Shown: positions 8,396-18,113, counted from the stretch's first letter. The stretch: DNA of 64,000 bases from an uncultured Ruminiclostridium sp. (GCA_910588335.1 CAJUQV010000020.1:1-64000); one strand, 5' to 3'. Translations and numbers: made by a program. Notes: generated from the letters alone by a model not told the origin.

Positions 8396-8450
8396 CTCAG
8401 CACGCATATCTTCGGCAAATTTTGCCGCCTGATAGGCGGCGGACGCAGGA
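8396..8450. repeat. Family B element fragment
   Basis: The block GCACGCATATCTTCGGCAAA followed by TTTTGCCGC matches the left arm of the family B elements at 31281 and 47591. Only one arm is present, so this is a relic between the T-box promoter and recQ. Confidence 0.55.
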
Positions 8451-8456
8451 CGGCGG

Positions 8457-10385
8457 TTATAAATCCTTTTCCTTTTTTCCCAAGTATTCCGAAATTGCCC
8501 CCAAAAATACCTCTCCGTATCTCGTCAGCTTAGCGTCGCCCACTCCGCTCACATTTAAAAACTCTTCCTCCGTAAGCGGCTTCTTTTTTGCCATATCTTC
8601 CAGCGCCGCGTTGGAAAAGACCATATAAGCGGGAAGCCTCGCTTTTGACGCTTCCTTTGTTCGTACCTCTTTCAGCCTTTGCAGCAGACCGTTGTCAATG
8701 ACACCGTAATCGGAGCTTTTTAACCGTATTCTTTCCGCTTCATAACCGGAAAACACGCCCGAACCTGATGCGGAAATTCCGGAAGCTTCGAGAATTTCCG
8801 GTTCTCCGTAATTTTCTCCCGTATCCTTCTTTTTTACGGGCACCTTTACGGTTATTCTGTCCCTGTTTTTTACCGCGTTATGACCCTTTTCGGTGATGGA
8901 GATATTTCTGTATTCCTCGTCGTTGCGGCTTAAATAGCCTAACATCACAAGAGTGTTTATCGTTTCTGCGACGCTTTTCCGTTTATGCCCGGCCATTATT
9001 CCGTAGGTGGAAAGGGCGGAGAGACCGAATTTTTCCGTTCGGCTGTTTTCTTTTCCCACAAGAACGTCGCTTATTGCTCCGGCTGCAAATTTTATTCCTC
9101 TTTGGCTCAATCTGAAAACGCAGCTTATTATCTTCTGCGCATCCTCGGTTATATCCTCATCCCGAAACTCGGTGCCGCAATTGGAGCATCCCGAACAGCT
9201 TACGCACTTTTCCCCGAAATATCCCAAAAGAAAAGCCCTCAGACATTCGTTTGTGCCGCAGTATTCAACCATGGCGTTAAGTCGCTTTCTGTCCATGGCT
9301 TTTGCTTCTCTGAGCTGTTGAGGCGTAAGCTCCTCTCCAGACATATTGTCAATAAAAAATTCGGCGGTTTTTACGTCGCCGGGACAGTACAAAAGCACGC
9401 AGTCCGCCGCCGTACCGTCGCGCCCCGCTCTCCCCGCCTCCTGATAGTAGGCTTCGGGGCTTTTGGGCATACTGTAATGAATGACAAAGCCGACGTTTGA
9501 CTTGTCTATTCCCATTCCGAAGGCGTTTGTGGCTGCCATTATCCTAACCCGATCGTATATAAAATCCTCTTGGCTCTCCATTCGGTCAATGTCGCTCATG
9601 CCCGCGTGATACATGACCGCCGGCACTCCGTTTGCTTTACACAAGCCACATACCAATTCCGTCTGTTTTCTCGTAGAACAGTATATAATTCCGCTTCGGT
9701 CGGAAAACCTTTCGAGAAGTCTCATAAGCGCCGCGGGCTTATCCTTGCCGGGAACTTTTATTACACTGAAAAACAGGTTGGGACGGTCAAAGCCCGTCAT
9801 TATTTCCATTGGGTCCACAAGCCCCAATTTGGTTTTTATATCCTCTCTTACTTTATCGGTCGCGGTGGCGGTAAAAGCGCCGACCACCGGACGAACGGGA
9901 AGCGAGTCGATAAAGTTTGATATGTGCAGATAGCTGGGACGGAAGTCCTGTCCCCATTGGCTTATGCAGTGCGCCTCGTCAACCGTTATCATGGATATTT
10001 TCCCTTTTTGGGCAAAGTCGGCAAAGGCTTCGGTCTCAAGGCGTTCGGGTGCTACAAATACAATCTTGTACACCCCGTCCATCGTCATACGCAAAGTTCT
10101 GAGATATTCCTCGAAGGAAAGAGAGCTGTTAAGGAAAGCCGCTTTAACGCCGTTTTGCACCAACGACATAGCTTGATCCTTCATAAGAGATATAAGCGGG
10201 GAAATAACTACCGTGACTCCTTCCATCAAAAGCGCGGGGAGCTGGTAGCAAACAGATTTTCCCGCTCCCGTGGGCATTACGGAAAGAAGATCCCTTCCGC
10301 TCAGAAGGCAGTCCACGGCATTTTCCTGCCCCGGCCTGAACTCCGAATGACCGAATATCTCCTTTAATACTTTCAGCTTGTCCAT
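8457..10385 (-). CDS. recQ: ATP-dependent DNA helicase RecQ
   Basis: A 642-residue superfamily 2 helicase that unwinds DNA 3'-5' in recombination and fork repair. Seen: Walker A (PTGAGKSVC, residues 38-46), the DEAH box (136-139) followed by the RecQ signature CISQWGQDFRPSY, helicase motif VI (QEAGRAGRDG), the Cys-rich zinc site of the RQC domain (CVSCSGCSNC at about 395-404), and a C-terminal HRDC-type domain at about 555-635 with a LPAYMVFSNAALEDMA start. The length equals that of typical RecQ. The ATG is preceded by AAAGG. It is a monocistronic leftward gene. Confidence 0.96.
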   Translation of the reverse strand: MDKLKVLKEIFGHSEFRPGQENAVDCLLSGRDLLSVMPTGAGKSVCYQLPALLMEGVTVVISPLISLMKDQAMSLVQNGVKAAFLNSSLSFEEYLRTLRMTMDGVYKIVFVAPERLETEAFADFAQKGKISMITVDEAHCISQWGQDFRPSYLHISNFIDSLPVRPVVGAFTATATDKVREDIKTKLGLVDPMEIMTGFDRPNLFFSVIKVPGKDKPAALMRLLERFSDRSGIIYCSTRKQTELVCGLCKANGVPAVMYHAGMSDIDRMESQEDFIYDRVRIMAATNAFGMGIDKSNVGFVIHYSMPKSPEAYYQEAGRAGRDGTAADCVLLYCPGDVKTAEFFIDNMSGEELTPQQLREAKAMDRKRLNAMVEYCGTNECLRAFLLGYFGEKCVSCSGCSNCGTEFRDEDITEDAQKIISCVFRLSQRGIKFAAGAISDVLVGKENSRTEKFGLSALSTYGIMAGHKRKSVAETINTLVMLGYLSRNDEEYRNISITEKGHNAVKNRDRITVKVPVKKKDTGENYGEPEILEASGISASGSGVFSGYEAERIRLKSSDYGVIDNGLLQRLKEVRTKEASKARLPAYMVFSNAALEDMAKKKPLTEEEFLNVSGVGDAKLTRYGEVFLGAISEYLGKKEKDL

Positions 10386-10449
10386 TTCAACGTATGCCTT
10401 TCTTTTGAACTGCCGTTAATGCTTATGTTAAAAATACTCAAAGACATTT

Positions 10450-10483
10450 ATACCAATCCAACAGTTTTAAAAGGGATTAGTAT
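10450..10483. repeat. Family C element, minimal copy
   Basis: A 34 bp copy with only the ends of family C (ATACCAATCC at the left, GGATTAGTAT at the right); the internal hairpin found in the 92 bp copies is missing. Confidence 0.65.
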
Positions 10484-10507
10484 AAAATATATTTTTCTCG
10501 TACATAG

Positions 10508-11077
10508 TCACTTGTTCGCACTCCGACCAAAATCATCTCTGATATATCCGTAAATGTTGTAAGTACAGTATCTGCTGACCATCTTTCCATTTCTGATACA
10601 GCCTTCAAGTGTAAAACCGCATTTCTTCAAAACTATATTTGACGCAATATTTTCTATGTCTGCTTCCGCATTCAGCCTGTCCATTTTTGTTTCCGAGAAA
10701 ATAAAATTTACAACACAATTCAGCGCCTCGGTACATATTCCTTTATTCCAGTAGTTGGGATTTACCCTATACGCAATGTTGCCGAGTCTGTTGTTTTCCA
10801 CATCAAATACTTCTATAATTCCTATTACTTTATTATCCTCTTTATTTTCAATACCCCATTTAAAATCATGGGAAGGTTTGCGCTTAACATTCGGTCTTGG
10901 GTCAACAAATAGAAGCTCCGGATTTTTCTCGCCATTACTTGCGGAGCGTCCCCAATATTTATAAACACTATCTAACCCCAGCCATTCGCGCAAATCGTCA
11001 GAATCAGCCGGCGTTAATTTCCTAAGAAAAAGTCGTTCTGTTTCAAGCTCAGGAATCCACAAATATTCTTTTTGCAT
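10508..11077 (-). CDS. RimJ/RimL-like GNAT acetyltransferase
   Basis: A 189-residue GNAT of the ribosomal-protein/amino-group acetyltransferase group. It opens with the typical PELETERLFLRKLTPADSDD, has a FKWGIENKEDNKVIG strand pair and the acetyl-CoA loop in YRVNPNYWNKGICTEALN, and ends with NIVLKKCGFTLEGCIRNG. This pattern is shared by RimJ, RimL and many detoxifying acetyltransferases; the substrate is not predictable. The ATG at 11077 was preferred to the more upstream start because AGGGAGGAG lies 6-8 bp before it. Base composition is more AT-rich than recQ, as in the next two genes. Confidence 0.88.
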   Translation of the reverse strand: MQKEYLWIPELETERLFLRKLTPADSDDLREWLGLDSVYKYWGRSASNGEKNPELLFVDPRPNVKRKPSHDFKWGIENKEDNKVIGIIEVFDVENNRLGNIAYRVNPNYWNKGICTEALNCVVNFIFSETKMDRLNAEADIENIASNIVLKKCGFTLEGCIRNGKMVSRYCTYNIYGYIRDDFGRSANK

Positions 11078-11143
11078 AAAAATTCTCCTCCCTAAGTCCC
11101 GCAAATTCCGATTTACCGGTCTGTATAGCTCATATTATCGTAT

Positions 11144-11851
11144 CTACTTTAATTTTATATAAATCCCAACAAAACAAGTGTACGGTTTAATGATTGCTTC
11201 AAAGTGCTGCCTGTCACTGAGCGCGAATTTATGATCGGATATAAGCCAATCATTCCATGCCGCGTCAAAGCAATCCATTTCCCATACATTTACCGTTTCT
11301 ATTCTGGCATGACCGCCGATAATTTCTTTCCAAAGCCGCGGACTTTTAAACATGTAGGATTCATCACCAACCCAATCGAAAAGAAGCTCGCCGGCACGCC
11401 CTTCATACTCGTCCTTCAAACCGGGAATACCGATCAGAATAGTTCCGCCGTCATTCATAAAAGGCAATATCTTATCCTGAAAAAATCCCGTCTCGCCCGC
11501 AAAATAGTGATAGGAGTCAACACTGATCAGTGCGTCAAATTGCTTTTCAGCAAAGTGCAATTCGTTTGCGTTTTCACAGACAGGCGTCACACAGCCGCTG
11601 ATACCCCATTCGATAAAACGTTTCCTGTTTTCCTCGGCACTGATCCAAAGGTCGTTTGCGTAAACCTTCGCTCCGATTTCATTCGCAATCACAAAACTTG
11701 TCAATCCTGTTCCGCAGCCAAGATCCAGAATTTGATCATTGGAGGCAAGACGCAAAGGATATTTTTCGAGTAATTCCTCTAAAATCCTGACGCTGTTTGG
11801 TCCCATCATAGTTTCCGACGAAATATATTTTTTATAATTACCAAAATTCAT
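11144..11851 (-). CDS. SAM-dependent class I methyltransferase
   Basis: A 235-residue methyltransferase. Motif I (ILDLGCGTGLTSF) is at residues 42-54, with the acidic end of strand beta2 in KVYANDLW and the post-motif FDALISVDSYHYF block. This is the Methyltransf_11/25 fold with a small-molecule acceptor; the rest is too general to name a substrate. The start ATG has AAAGGAG 9 bp upstream. It is one of three independent leftward small-enzyme genes (GNAT, methyltransferase, VOC protein), each with its own ribosome site and 60-70 bp spacers; they may be acquired cargo. Confidence 0.88.
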   Translation of the reverse strand: MNFGNYKKYISSETMMGPNSVRILEELLEKYPLRLASNDQILDLGCGTGLTSFVIANEIGAKVYANDLWISAEENRKRFIEWGISGCVTPVCENANELHFAEKQFDALISVDSYHYFAGETGFFQDKILPFMNDGGTILIGIPGLKDEYEGRAGELLFDWVGDESYMFKSPRLWKEIIGGHARIETVNVWEMDCFDAAWNDWLISDHKFALSDRQHFEAIIKPYTCFVGIYIKLK

Positions 11852-11914
11852 ATACCATGACTCCTTTTTGAAAAAGCTTTACGCTGCATAAAAACTGCGA
11901 CGGAAAGTAACAGC

Positions 11915-12340
11915 TTAACTTGTTTTTGTCGGATTAGGACATGTAATTATCCATGTGATCCCGTACATATCCGTTAATAAACAGCCCATTCCGCCATCGT
12001 CCGGCGCGGGGTGCGGCTTCAATTCCGAAAGAAGCTTTCCGCCTTTTTTGAGTATCTCAATGGCTTTCAACGCCTCTTCTTCCGTTTCCATGTGAATCAT
12101 AAGCTTTATTGTTCCGTTGGGAGCTTCCGCGTCTGGGGTATCACCGGCGGCCATATTCGTAATGCCCAACAGAAATTCCGTGTGCATTACCTTTCCAATC
12201 AGACATTCCCTGTCGCAATTATTTTTATCCCATCTCGAAATATACAGTATCTTTCCGCCAAAAGCGTTGATATAGGTGTTTACGGCTTCTTCACAAACGC
12301 CGTTAAACGATATGTACGTGATAATCTTATTCTCTTTCAT
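11915..12340 (-). CDS. VOC family protein, PhnB-like
   Basis: A 141-residue vicinal-oxygen-chelate fold protein of the PhnB / 3-demethylubiquinone methyltransferase-like group. It has the characteristic ITYISFNGVCEEAVNTY opening, AFGGKILYISRW, a HTEFLLG strand, an ETEEEALKAIEIL helix and the closing W-GCLLTDMYGITWII block. These proteins often act as lyases, dioxygenases or drug-binding resistance proteins; the specificity cannot be read here. AAAGGAG lies 11 bp before the ATG. Confidence 0.85.
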   Translation of the reverse strand: MKENKIITYISFNGVCEEAVNTYINAFGGKILYISRWDKNNCDRECLIGKVMHTEFLLGITNMAAGDTPDAEAPNGTIKLMIHMETEEEALKAIEILKKGGKLLSELKPHPAPDDGGMGCLLTDMYGITWIITCPNPTKTS

Positions 12341-12438
12341 CAGTTGTTTTTCTCCTTTTTACTTTTTGTTTGGCGGTGTCAAGACTATTGCTTTTTTAAA
12401 TCCACTCTCCACAACTTAAGCAAGCGGATAACGCATAA

Positions 12439-12590
12439 AAACTCAAACATATATTTATAAAAATACCACTTGACAAAGCCGAAAACACCGAAAAATCAGA
12501 AGTATTTGATATTGTAAAAAACAAGCTTGAATCACCTTGCTTTGGCGGGTTTACCGAGAATATCATAATGCAGGATTTTTTAAAAGGGAT
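12439..12590 (+). pseudogene. Possible gene fragment cut by element A2
   Basis: An open frame without a start codon encodes LDKAENTEKSEVFDIV and ESPCFGGFTENIIMQDFLKG, which reads like a real protein segment, then runs into the C/A repeat junction. No ATG or ribosome site precedes it. The remainder of the 12341-12787 gap is AT-rich and repeat-derived. Confidence 0.3.
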
Positions 12591-12752
12591 TAGGGCTTGT
12601 TTTAAAATAGAGGAAATGACGGATTTTTGACCCAAACCGGTTAGCTTCAAGGAAAAAACGCAGTCAAACCGCCGTTTGACGAGGCTTTTTGACGCGGAAA
12701 AGACCGTTTTGGGGCGAAAAGACGGCGTTTTCGATTTTTCAAACAAGCCCTA
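12591..12752. mobile_element. Family A MITE-like element, copy A2, nested in a C relic
   Basis: A full-length copy, almost identical to the one at 2029. The left flank ends AAAAGGGATTA and the right flank begins GTATTAAAA; joined at the TA they rebuild the right end of a family C repeat. So A2 inserted at a TA within an older C copy and duplicated the TA. Confidence 0.88.
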
Positions 12753-12787
12753 GTATTAAAAATGCTTTAAAACGTTTATAAGTATTC

Positions 12788-15535
12788 TCAGCGGGGCTTT
12801 TTGCCGAACAGCTTTACCCTCGCCGCAAACCGTTTCGGAGCTTTCATGCCGTCTAAGGTAATCTTCAGAAGCTTTGACACGCTTCCGAATATCAATAGCT
12901 GCTCTTCCTTGGTAAATTCCGGAGCCGCATCGAACTCCGCCCTTTCAAAAAACGGAACGGCTTCACGGAACACATTGCCGGATTTCAAGGACTTGTCCGC
13001 TCTGAAACCGAATTCTTCCGGCGTCTCTCCCTTCTGACGGTAAATGCCGTTAAATTCCAGAAGCTTAAGAGAAAACTCCATCATTTCTTTTACCGCTTTC
13101 CGCGGTTCTCCGCTCTTGAAAAATTTCAATTTACGATTCTGTTTGTCGTTAAGGGACCGCATTATTCCCGCCGCCGTCATTCCTATCAAAAATAAAGCCA
13201 ATGGTATACCGAGAATAAAAATCAGCGCCCTGAAAAAATCATAATTCATAATATCGCCTTTCCCGCCGCCAACAAAGGGATCGTCCGGAACCGTAGGAGA
13301 AACGGAGGTTTCCGTTTCCTTTTCGGAGGAAGCGGCGGAAGAGGAAGAAGCGGCGGAAGAGGTCTGCGCAGAAGTGGCGGCAGTGGTCGTGGTTGTGGTG
13401 GAAACAGATGTTTCCGAAGCGGAGGAACCTGTCGGAGCATAATCCGACATTCCTCCGCCGGGGGTAGGATCGTAAGGTATCCAACCCACATTGTCAAAGT
13501 ATACCTCTACCCACGCGTGAAGATTTTTCTGAAGTATCGTATACTTATATCCTTCGGAAGTTTCCGTGCAGTTTTCACCTCCCGCGGTAAAACCGGTAAC
13601 GTATCTTGCGGGCACTCCGAAGTGCCTGAGAATAAGGCACATGGAGGATGCGTACATTGCACAATGTCCCGCCTTAGTATCAAACAGAAAATTGTGCAAA
13701 GGCGAATCCGAACCCGAAAAATTATCGGCGGTGAGAGAATAGCTGAAATTCCCCGATGTAAAATAATTCTGAAGGTAATAGGCAAGGCAGATTCTTGATA
13801 TAACATCTGTTTTCGCACTGTAGATAATATTAGCAAATGCGTCGTTCTGTTCATCGGGAATCTCGTTCAGCAGCCTTGCGACGGCGTTTACCACAGTGCG
13901 GTTTTCTTCTTCCGGAACCGAAGTGTAATATTCGTACACAAATTTTTCGTACACCGCGAGATTTTCGTTATATTCGTCCTCATCAACCGAAAAAATCGAA
14001 AATTCGTCCCCGAAAACGAAGCTGTAGTACGGATTGCCAAAAGCCGAAACTCCCCCCGAATCTTTTATAATAGCCATAGGATCTCCAACGGGATACAAAA
14101 TCACGGTTTCCATAGAGTTTATTTTTCCCTTATCCGCCAATGCGATAAAATCGCCTTTAACGGAAAAGTTTTCGCTTTCCCGAAAGGTGTTGATAAGCGG
14201 AGTACCCGCGAAAAGCACTGTGTTCAGTCTTTGAAGGTAGTTTATTTTCACGCTCTGAGTGCCTATAAAAAATTGATTTTTATAGGACGGAGGTTTTTCC
14301 TGTTCCAGCATTCTGGAAGCGAGGTAATATTCTATTTCGGGGGTATAATCTCCCAAAACCTCGTTTATCGGGATTTGCACACTGTCAGAATCGGTATTTT
14401 CCGCAGTCATACTGTAATAGGCAATATCGTTATACTTTATATCGGAAATGGATTTCCACCGTCTTCCGTCAAACTCATATCCTATATCGCCCCGAAGGAA
14501 CAACTTGTCTTTTTCCTTGGTGATTACCTCCAAAACCGGAGTATTGCTGCGTGACGTATCCTTTGGATTTATGCCGTTGGAAATATTTATGCTTCCTCCG
14601 TCTGCGGAGAAAAATCCCTTATAAGGGGAAGCGTTTATATTTCCGAAAAACTCCGACCCCCATGCGCCCACGTTTCTTACGGTATCCGAAATTTTTTTCG
14701 TTACCCGATCAAGCTTTAAATTACCATCCAAGGGAAAACAGGCCGCGGTTACGGAAATTATAAGCACGGTTGAAACAAACATCACAACGCAGTCCGAAAA
14801 ATACCTGTTAAAATGAAGGCTGTCGGATCTCAAACGCTTTATCGGAGAAAGCTTTTTGACGCTTTGCCTGTACTGTCTGTCCATAAGAGATATGTTAGTG
14901 ATTCCTCCGGCCGTCAGGAAATAGCCGGAGGAAAACGCCATGGAAGCGCTCCACATAGCGATGACGCCGGCCGTAAAAACTCCTAAAGAGGGTTTGTAGG
15001 AAGTATGCTGGGACAGAAACGACGGGAGCACCATTATTGCCAGATATGTAAGTATTATTTCGGGACTGAACCTCCGGTAACAGGCAAAAGCGAACAACAT
15101 TCCGAATATTGCGCACAGCACCAATAGAAAGGGCAGGGGATCGGGCTGAGCGCCTGTATCCTTAATAAGCTTATCCGCGTCTATAATGCTTCCGTCGGCT
15201 ATTCGCAAAACATATTTGAAAAAGTCCAAGCCCCATTCCAACATTTTTTTCCCCGGAAGCAAAAGGACGACCAGGGAAAACAGCAGTACTCTTCCTCTGC
15301 CGAACAGTCCGCACAGTATCATGTAAAAAACGCATACCATGCCCGCGGTCAAAGCCGTCAGGAAGGCGGTCTCGTTCATTTTGAGCATTTCCGAAATATA
15401 GTACGCTCCGCAAAAGCAGGTTATAAAGGCCAGAAGCGCTTTAGCGGAAAACATACGCGTAAAGCTTCTGTTTTTTTTATGATACGGAAAACTGTAAATG
15501 GCAAAATTGTCGTTTTTCTTTTTTTTAATTTTCAT
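12788..15535 (-). CDS. TgpA-like membrane transglutaminase-domain protein
   Basis: A 915-residue membrane protein. About seven N-terminal membrane segments (residues 25-260) match the TgpA/DUF3488 arrangement; the large outside region carries a transglutaminase-like core at about residues 570-690 with Cys in AGHCAMYASSMC, His in KNLHAWVEVYF and Asp in PYDPTPGG, i.e. the full Cys-His-Asp triad. A Ser/Thr/Ala linker (about 715-755) is followed by one more membrane helix (about 770-790) and a cytosolic tail. The family acts as a protease or amidase on the outer face. It is the last gene of a MoxR / DUF58 / TgpA operon, a widely conserved trio. ATG preceded by CGGAG. Confidence 0.9.
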   Translation of the reverse strand: MKIKKKKNDNFAIYSFPYHKKNRSFTRMFSAKALLAFITCFCGAYYISEMLKMNETAFLTALTAGMVCVFYMILCGLFGRGRVLLFSLVVLLLPGKKMLEWGLDFFKYVLRIADGSIIDADKLIKDTGAQPDPLPFLLVLCAIFGMLFAFACYRRFSPEIILTYLAIMVLPSFLSQHTSYKPSLGVFTAGVIAMWSASMAFSSGYFLTAGGITNISLMDRQYRQSVKKLSPIKRLRSDSLHFNRYFSDCVVMFVSTVLIISVTAACFPLDGNLKLDRVTKKISDTVRNVGAWGSEFFGNINASPYKGFFSADGGSINISNGINPKDTSRSNTPVLEVITKEKDKLFLRGDIGYEFDGRRWKSISDIKYNDIAYYSMTAENTDSDSVQIPINEVLGDYTPEIEYYLASRMLEQEKPPSYKNQFFIGTQSVKINYLQRLNTVLFAGTPLINTFRESENFSVKGDFIALADKGKINSMETVILYPVGDPMAIIKDSGGVSAFGNPYYSFVFGDEFSIFSVDEDEYNENLAVYEKFVYEYYTSVPEEENRTVVNAVARLLNEIPDEQNDAFANIIYSAKTDVISRICLAYYLQNYFTSGNFSYSLTADNFSGSDSPLHNFLFDTKAGHCAMYASSMCLILRHFGVPARYVTGFTAGGENCTETSEGYKYTILQKNLHAWVEVYFDNVGWIPYDPTPGGGMSDYAPTGSSASETSVSTTTTTTAATSAQTSSAASSSSAASSEKETETSVSPTVPDDPFVGGGKGDIMNYDFFRALIFILGIPLALFLIGMTAAGIMRSLNDKQNRKLKFFKSGEPRKAVKEMMEFSLKLLEFNGIYRQKGETPEEFGFRADKSLKSGNVFREAVPFFERAEFDAAPEFTKEEQLLIFGSVSKLLKITLDGMKAPKRFAARVKLFGKKPR

Positions 15536-15662
15536 TTATACTCCGTTTGGCTTTATCTGAATCAAGGGTCGTCCGAAAAATCGAAAATTCCGCACTCCAT
15601 TCCTATTGGAACAGTTTCTTATTTTCTCTGTTTTCAAACAATCCAATCTTTTCAGAAAAAGT

Positions 15663-16862
15663 TTAAATTTTTCCGTAAAGCTTTCTTACCGCCTCGTCAA
15701 TCTCCGCGTCTATATTAAACGGATCAGCCTCTGTCACAGCCACGTTTCTTAAGGTATCCAGACACCTTTTTACCCCTGTTTCCGCTTCACCCAGCAGCAG
15801 GATTCTGACCTCGGACAAAGCGGCCAGCTCCTCCGCCAATTTTGCCAGTTCCTTATTACCGTGAGGAGTAACCAGAATAGCCGCGCTTTTTGTGCTGTCG
15901 GTGAAATGCCGCTTACAGGAGGAATAAAAGCTCGGCTCACCCTTATAATCCTTTACCGTAGCCGATATGTAAGCCGCCTTATATAAGTGGCTCAGATGCT
16001 CCGTGTTAATATCCGTCATCTGCCCTTTATCGGCATCATAAAAGGAGATCAGGCTTCCGCAGTCGTTTTTCATATTATAAAACGCCACGGCCAGCGCCGA
16101 CTCAAGCACCGCGTCCGTATACGCCGCTCTTTCTTTTTCCGTTTCCCCGCGGGAAATAAGGTCGCATACTATTACCGCCTGTGAAGACAGATTTTCGGCG
16201 TTTTGCCATACCATATAATCTTCCTGCTTTGCGGACAGCTTCCAGTGAATGTTTCTTACATCGTCTCCCTCAGCGTATTTCCGTGTAAAGCTTCTCTCGC
16301 CTCTGACGGAATTCAGCGCCTGTTTTTCGTTTTCCTCGTCGCTTGCCGTCATAAGTCCGCCTGCGTCGCCGATGTCTATAATTCGGGGGGTCACCGTTAT
16401 TTTTTTGTGCAGCCTCAGTTCTTTTTTCAGCCTGAACAGCTTAAAATAATCGTAAAAGTATACCGCATCAAAGGATATATCGTATTCTCCCCTGTATTCC
16501 GCGGTGTAGGTAAGGTTAAGATTCTTGGTCTGAAATGGAGCAAGGGAAAAAATAAGACGTGCGTCTTTTTTTTCCGAAAAACCGGGCATCGAAGCCTTGA
16601 TATAAGTAGTGGAGGAAGGGAAAATAAAGCGGTTTTTAATAAAGATCCTTACTCTCAAGGGCTTATTTTTCTCCACCGTATCCTCGCTTATATCATATCT
16701 GAAGGAAAAAGCAATTTTTGCTGTAAAAGTAAAAATAAGTGAAACTGCGGGCAGCGCCAGCAGGGTTATCAGTATTACGGATGAAAGATGTCCCGCGTAT
16801 GCCTGAGAAAACACCACAGCCGCCGCCAATGCCGCAATGTAAGCGAAACGGTAAACCGCCAT
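15663..16862 (-). CDS. DUF58 domain membrane protein
   Basis: A 399-residue protein with two N-terminal membrane helices (about residues 4-40), a beta-rich region and the DUF58 signature around residue 200 (RKYAEGDDVRNIHWKLSA), followed by a von Willebrand A-like fold. DUF58 proteins are partners of MoxR AAA+ ATPases. The ATG at 16862 was chosen: an in-frame TTG 21 bp upstream lies inside the probable ribosome site (GGAAAGGAAC). The start is 1 bp from the moxR stop, so translation is likely coupled. Confidence 0.88.
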   Translation of the reverse strand: MAVYRFAYIAALAAAVVFSQAYAGHLSSVILITLLALPAVSLIFTFTAKIAFSFRYDISEDTVEKNKPLRVRIFIKNRFIFPSSTTYIKASMPGFSEKKDARLIFSLAPFQTKNLNLTYTAEYRGEYDISFDAVYFYDYFKLFRLKKELRLHKKITVTPRIIDIGDAGGLMTASDEENEKQALNSVRGERSFTRKYAEGDDVRNIHWKLSAKQEDYMVWQNAENLSSQAVIVCDLISRGETEKERAAYTDAVLESALAVAFYNMKNDCGSLISFYDADKGQMTDINTEHLSHLYKAAYISATVKDYKGEPSFYSSCKRHFTDSTKSAAILVTPHGNKELAKLAEELAALSEVRILLLGEAETGVKRCLDTLRNVAVTEADPFNIDAEIDEAVRKLYGKI

Positions 16863-16863
16863 C

Positions 16864-17826
16864 TTACGACCGTTCCTTTCCAAACGGAAACATTATCCCG
16901 CTTTTTATGTCTCGTATAACGTCCGCTGCGGTAACACCCCTTATTTTTGCGTCCTGTTTAAGATGTATTCTGTGACTTAAAACGTAGGGTATCATAATAT
17001 TGACGTCCTCCGGCGTAACATATGCCCTTCCGTTTACCAGCGCCAAAGCCTGCGTACACCTCATAAGGGCTAAGGAAGCGCGGGGGCTTGCGCCAAGCTG
17101 TACCGACGGATGTGTCCGCGTGGTGGAGACAAAGTTTACTATGTACTGTCCTATTGAAACGTCCACGTTTACCTGACCCGTAAGCTCTGAAAACTGTTTC
17201 AGTTCTTCAGCCGCGCATACCGCTCTTATACTGTCCATCGGCTCGTTTCCGCTTCTGTTGGTAAGTATTTCAAGCTCCTGTGAAATGGTGGGATATCCCA
17301 TTGTTATTTTCATCATAAAGCGGTCAAGCTGCGCTTCGGGCAGCGGAAAGGTTCCCACAAATCCCAGCTCGTTTTGAGTGGCTATTACCATAAACGGTGA
17401 TGGGAGGTGGTAGGTGGTTCCGTCTACCGTTACGTTTCTTTCCTCCATCGCCTCCAGAAGCGCAGACTGTGTTTTCGGGGAGGTGCGGTTTATCTCATCG
17501 GCTAAGAGAATGTTGGTCATGGACATTCCCGGTCTGAACTCAAAACGGTTGGTTTCCTTATTGAAAAGGTTGAAGCCCGTTATGTCCGAGGCTGTAACGT
17601 CGGGGGTAAACTGCGCCCTTTTAAATTCAAGCCCCGTAGCTTTTCCGAGAGCGGTGGCGAGTGTGGTTTTTCCCGTACCCGGAACGTCTTCTATAAGCAC
17701 ATGACCGCCCGCCAGAAGGGCTACTACCAGCAGGGTTATAACGTTTTTCTTTCCTACAATGACTTTTTCTATTTCATTTATCGTTGCGCTGAGCTTCTGA
17801 CTGACTTGGCTGCTGCTGATCTCCAT
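16864..17826 (-). CDS. MoxR family AAA+ ATPase
   Basis: A 320-residue AAA+ ATPase that acts as a chaperone for assembly or activation of partner proteins. Walker A is VPGTGKTTLA at about residues 49-58, Walker B with the MoxR-specific helix is NILLADEINRTSPKTQSA (about 104-121), sensor 1 is VIATQNE, and the lid ends with SPRASLAL. It heads the operon with the DUF58 and TgpA-like genes. The promoter lies at 17919-17947. In related bacteria such operons are linked to cell-envelope stress or spore/cell-surface maturation; the role here is inferred. Confidence 0.93.
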   Translation of the reverse strand: MEISSSQVSQKLSATINEIEKVIVGKKNVITLLVVALLAGGHVLIEDVPGTGKTTLATALGKATGLEFKRAQFTPDVTASDITGFNLFNKETNRFEFRPGMSMTNILLADEINRTSPKTQSALLEAMEERNVTVDGTTYHLPSPFMVIATQNELGFVGTFPLPEAQLDRFMMKITMGYPTISQELEILTNRSGNEPMDSIRAVCAAEELKQFSELTGQVNVDVSIGQYIVNFVSTTRTHPSVQLGASPRASLALMRCTQALALVNGRAYVTPEDVNIMIPYVLSHRIHLKQDAKIRGVTAADVIRDIKSGIMFPFGKERS

Positions 17827-17918
17827 TGTTTTTTGTTTCTCCGTTCGGTTTTCTTTTTTATTCGGTTTGATTTATTTATCGCAAATATAATTATTGATTT
17901 TTAAACATCATAGATTTA

Positions 17919-17947
17919 ATTATATCATATTTCTTCAGTAAAATCAA
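17919..17947 (-). promoter_or_regulatory. Sigma-A promoter of the moxR operon
   Basis: TTGATT (17942-17947) - 17 bp - TATAAT (17919-17924), about 95 bp before the moxR ATG. Confidence 0.8.
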
Positions 17948-18050
17948 GACTGCGGCGGAAACTGTAAACAAATTGTAATAATTGGGGATTTCGGCGAATT
18001 GACAGGCGTAGCTTGATGTTTCAAGAAAAGCGCAAGCGGATTCTGATCAT

Positions 18051-18095
18051 AAAAACGCATCTTCACGATTTCTTTCGTAATCATAAAGATGCGTT
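18051..18095 (-). terminator. Terminator of the cellulase gene
   Basis: A perfect 10 bp stem (AACGCATCTT / AAGATGCGTT) with a 21 nt loop; reading leftward it is followed by TTTTT and lies about 20 bp after the stop codon. Confidence 0.75.
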
Positions 18096-18113
18096 GTATT
18101 CTATTTTTGGTTT

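Noticed and set aside
13246..13497. Pro/Arg/Leu-rich frames within the transglutaminase gene
   Set aside because: They are alternate-frame readings of its low-complexity Ser/Ala linker.
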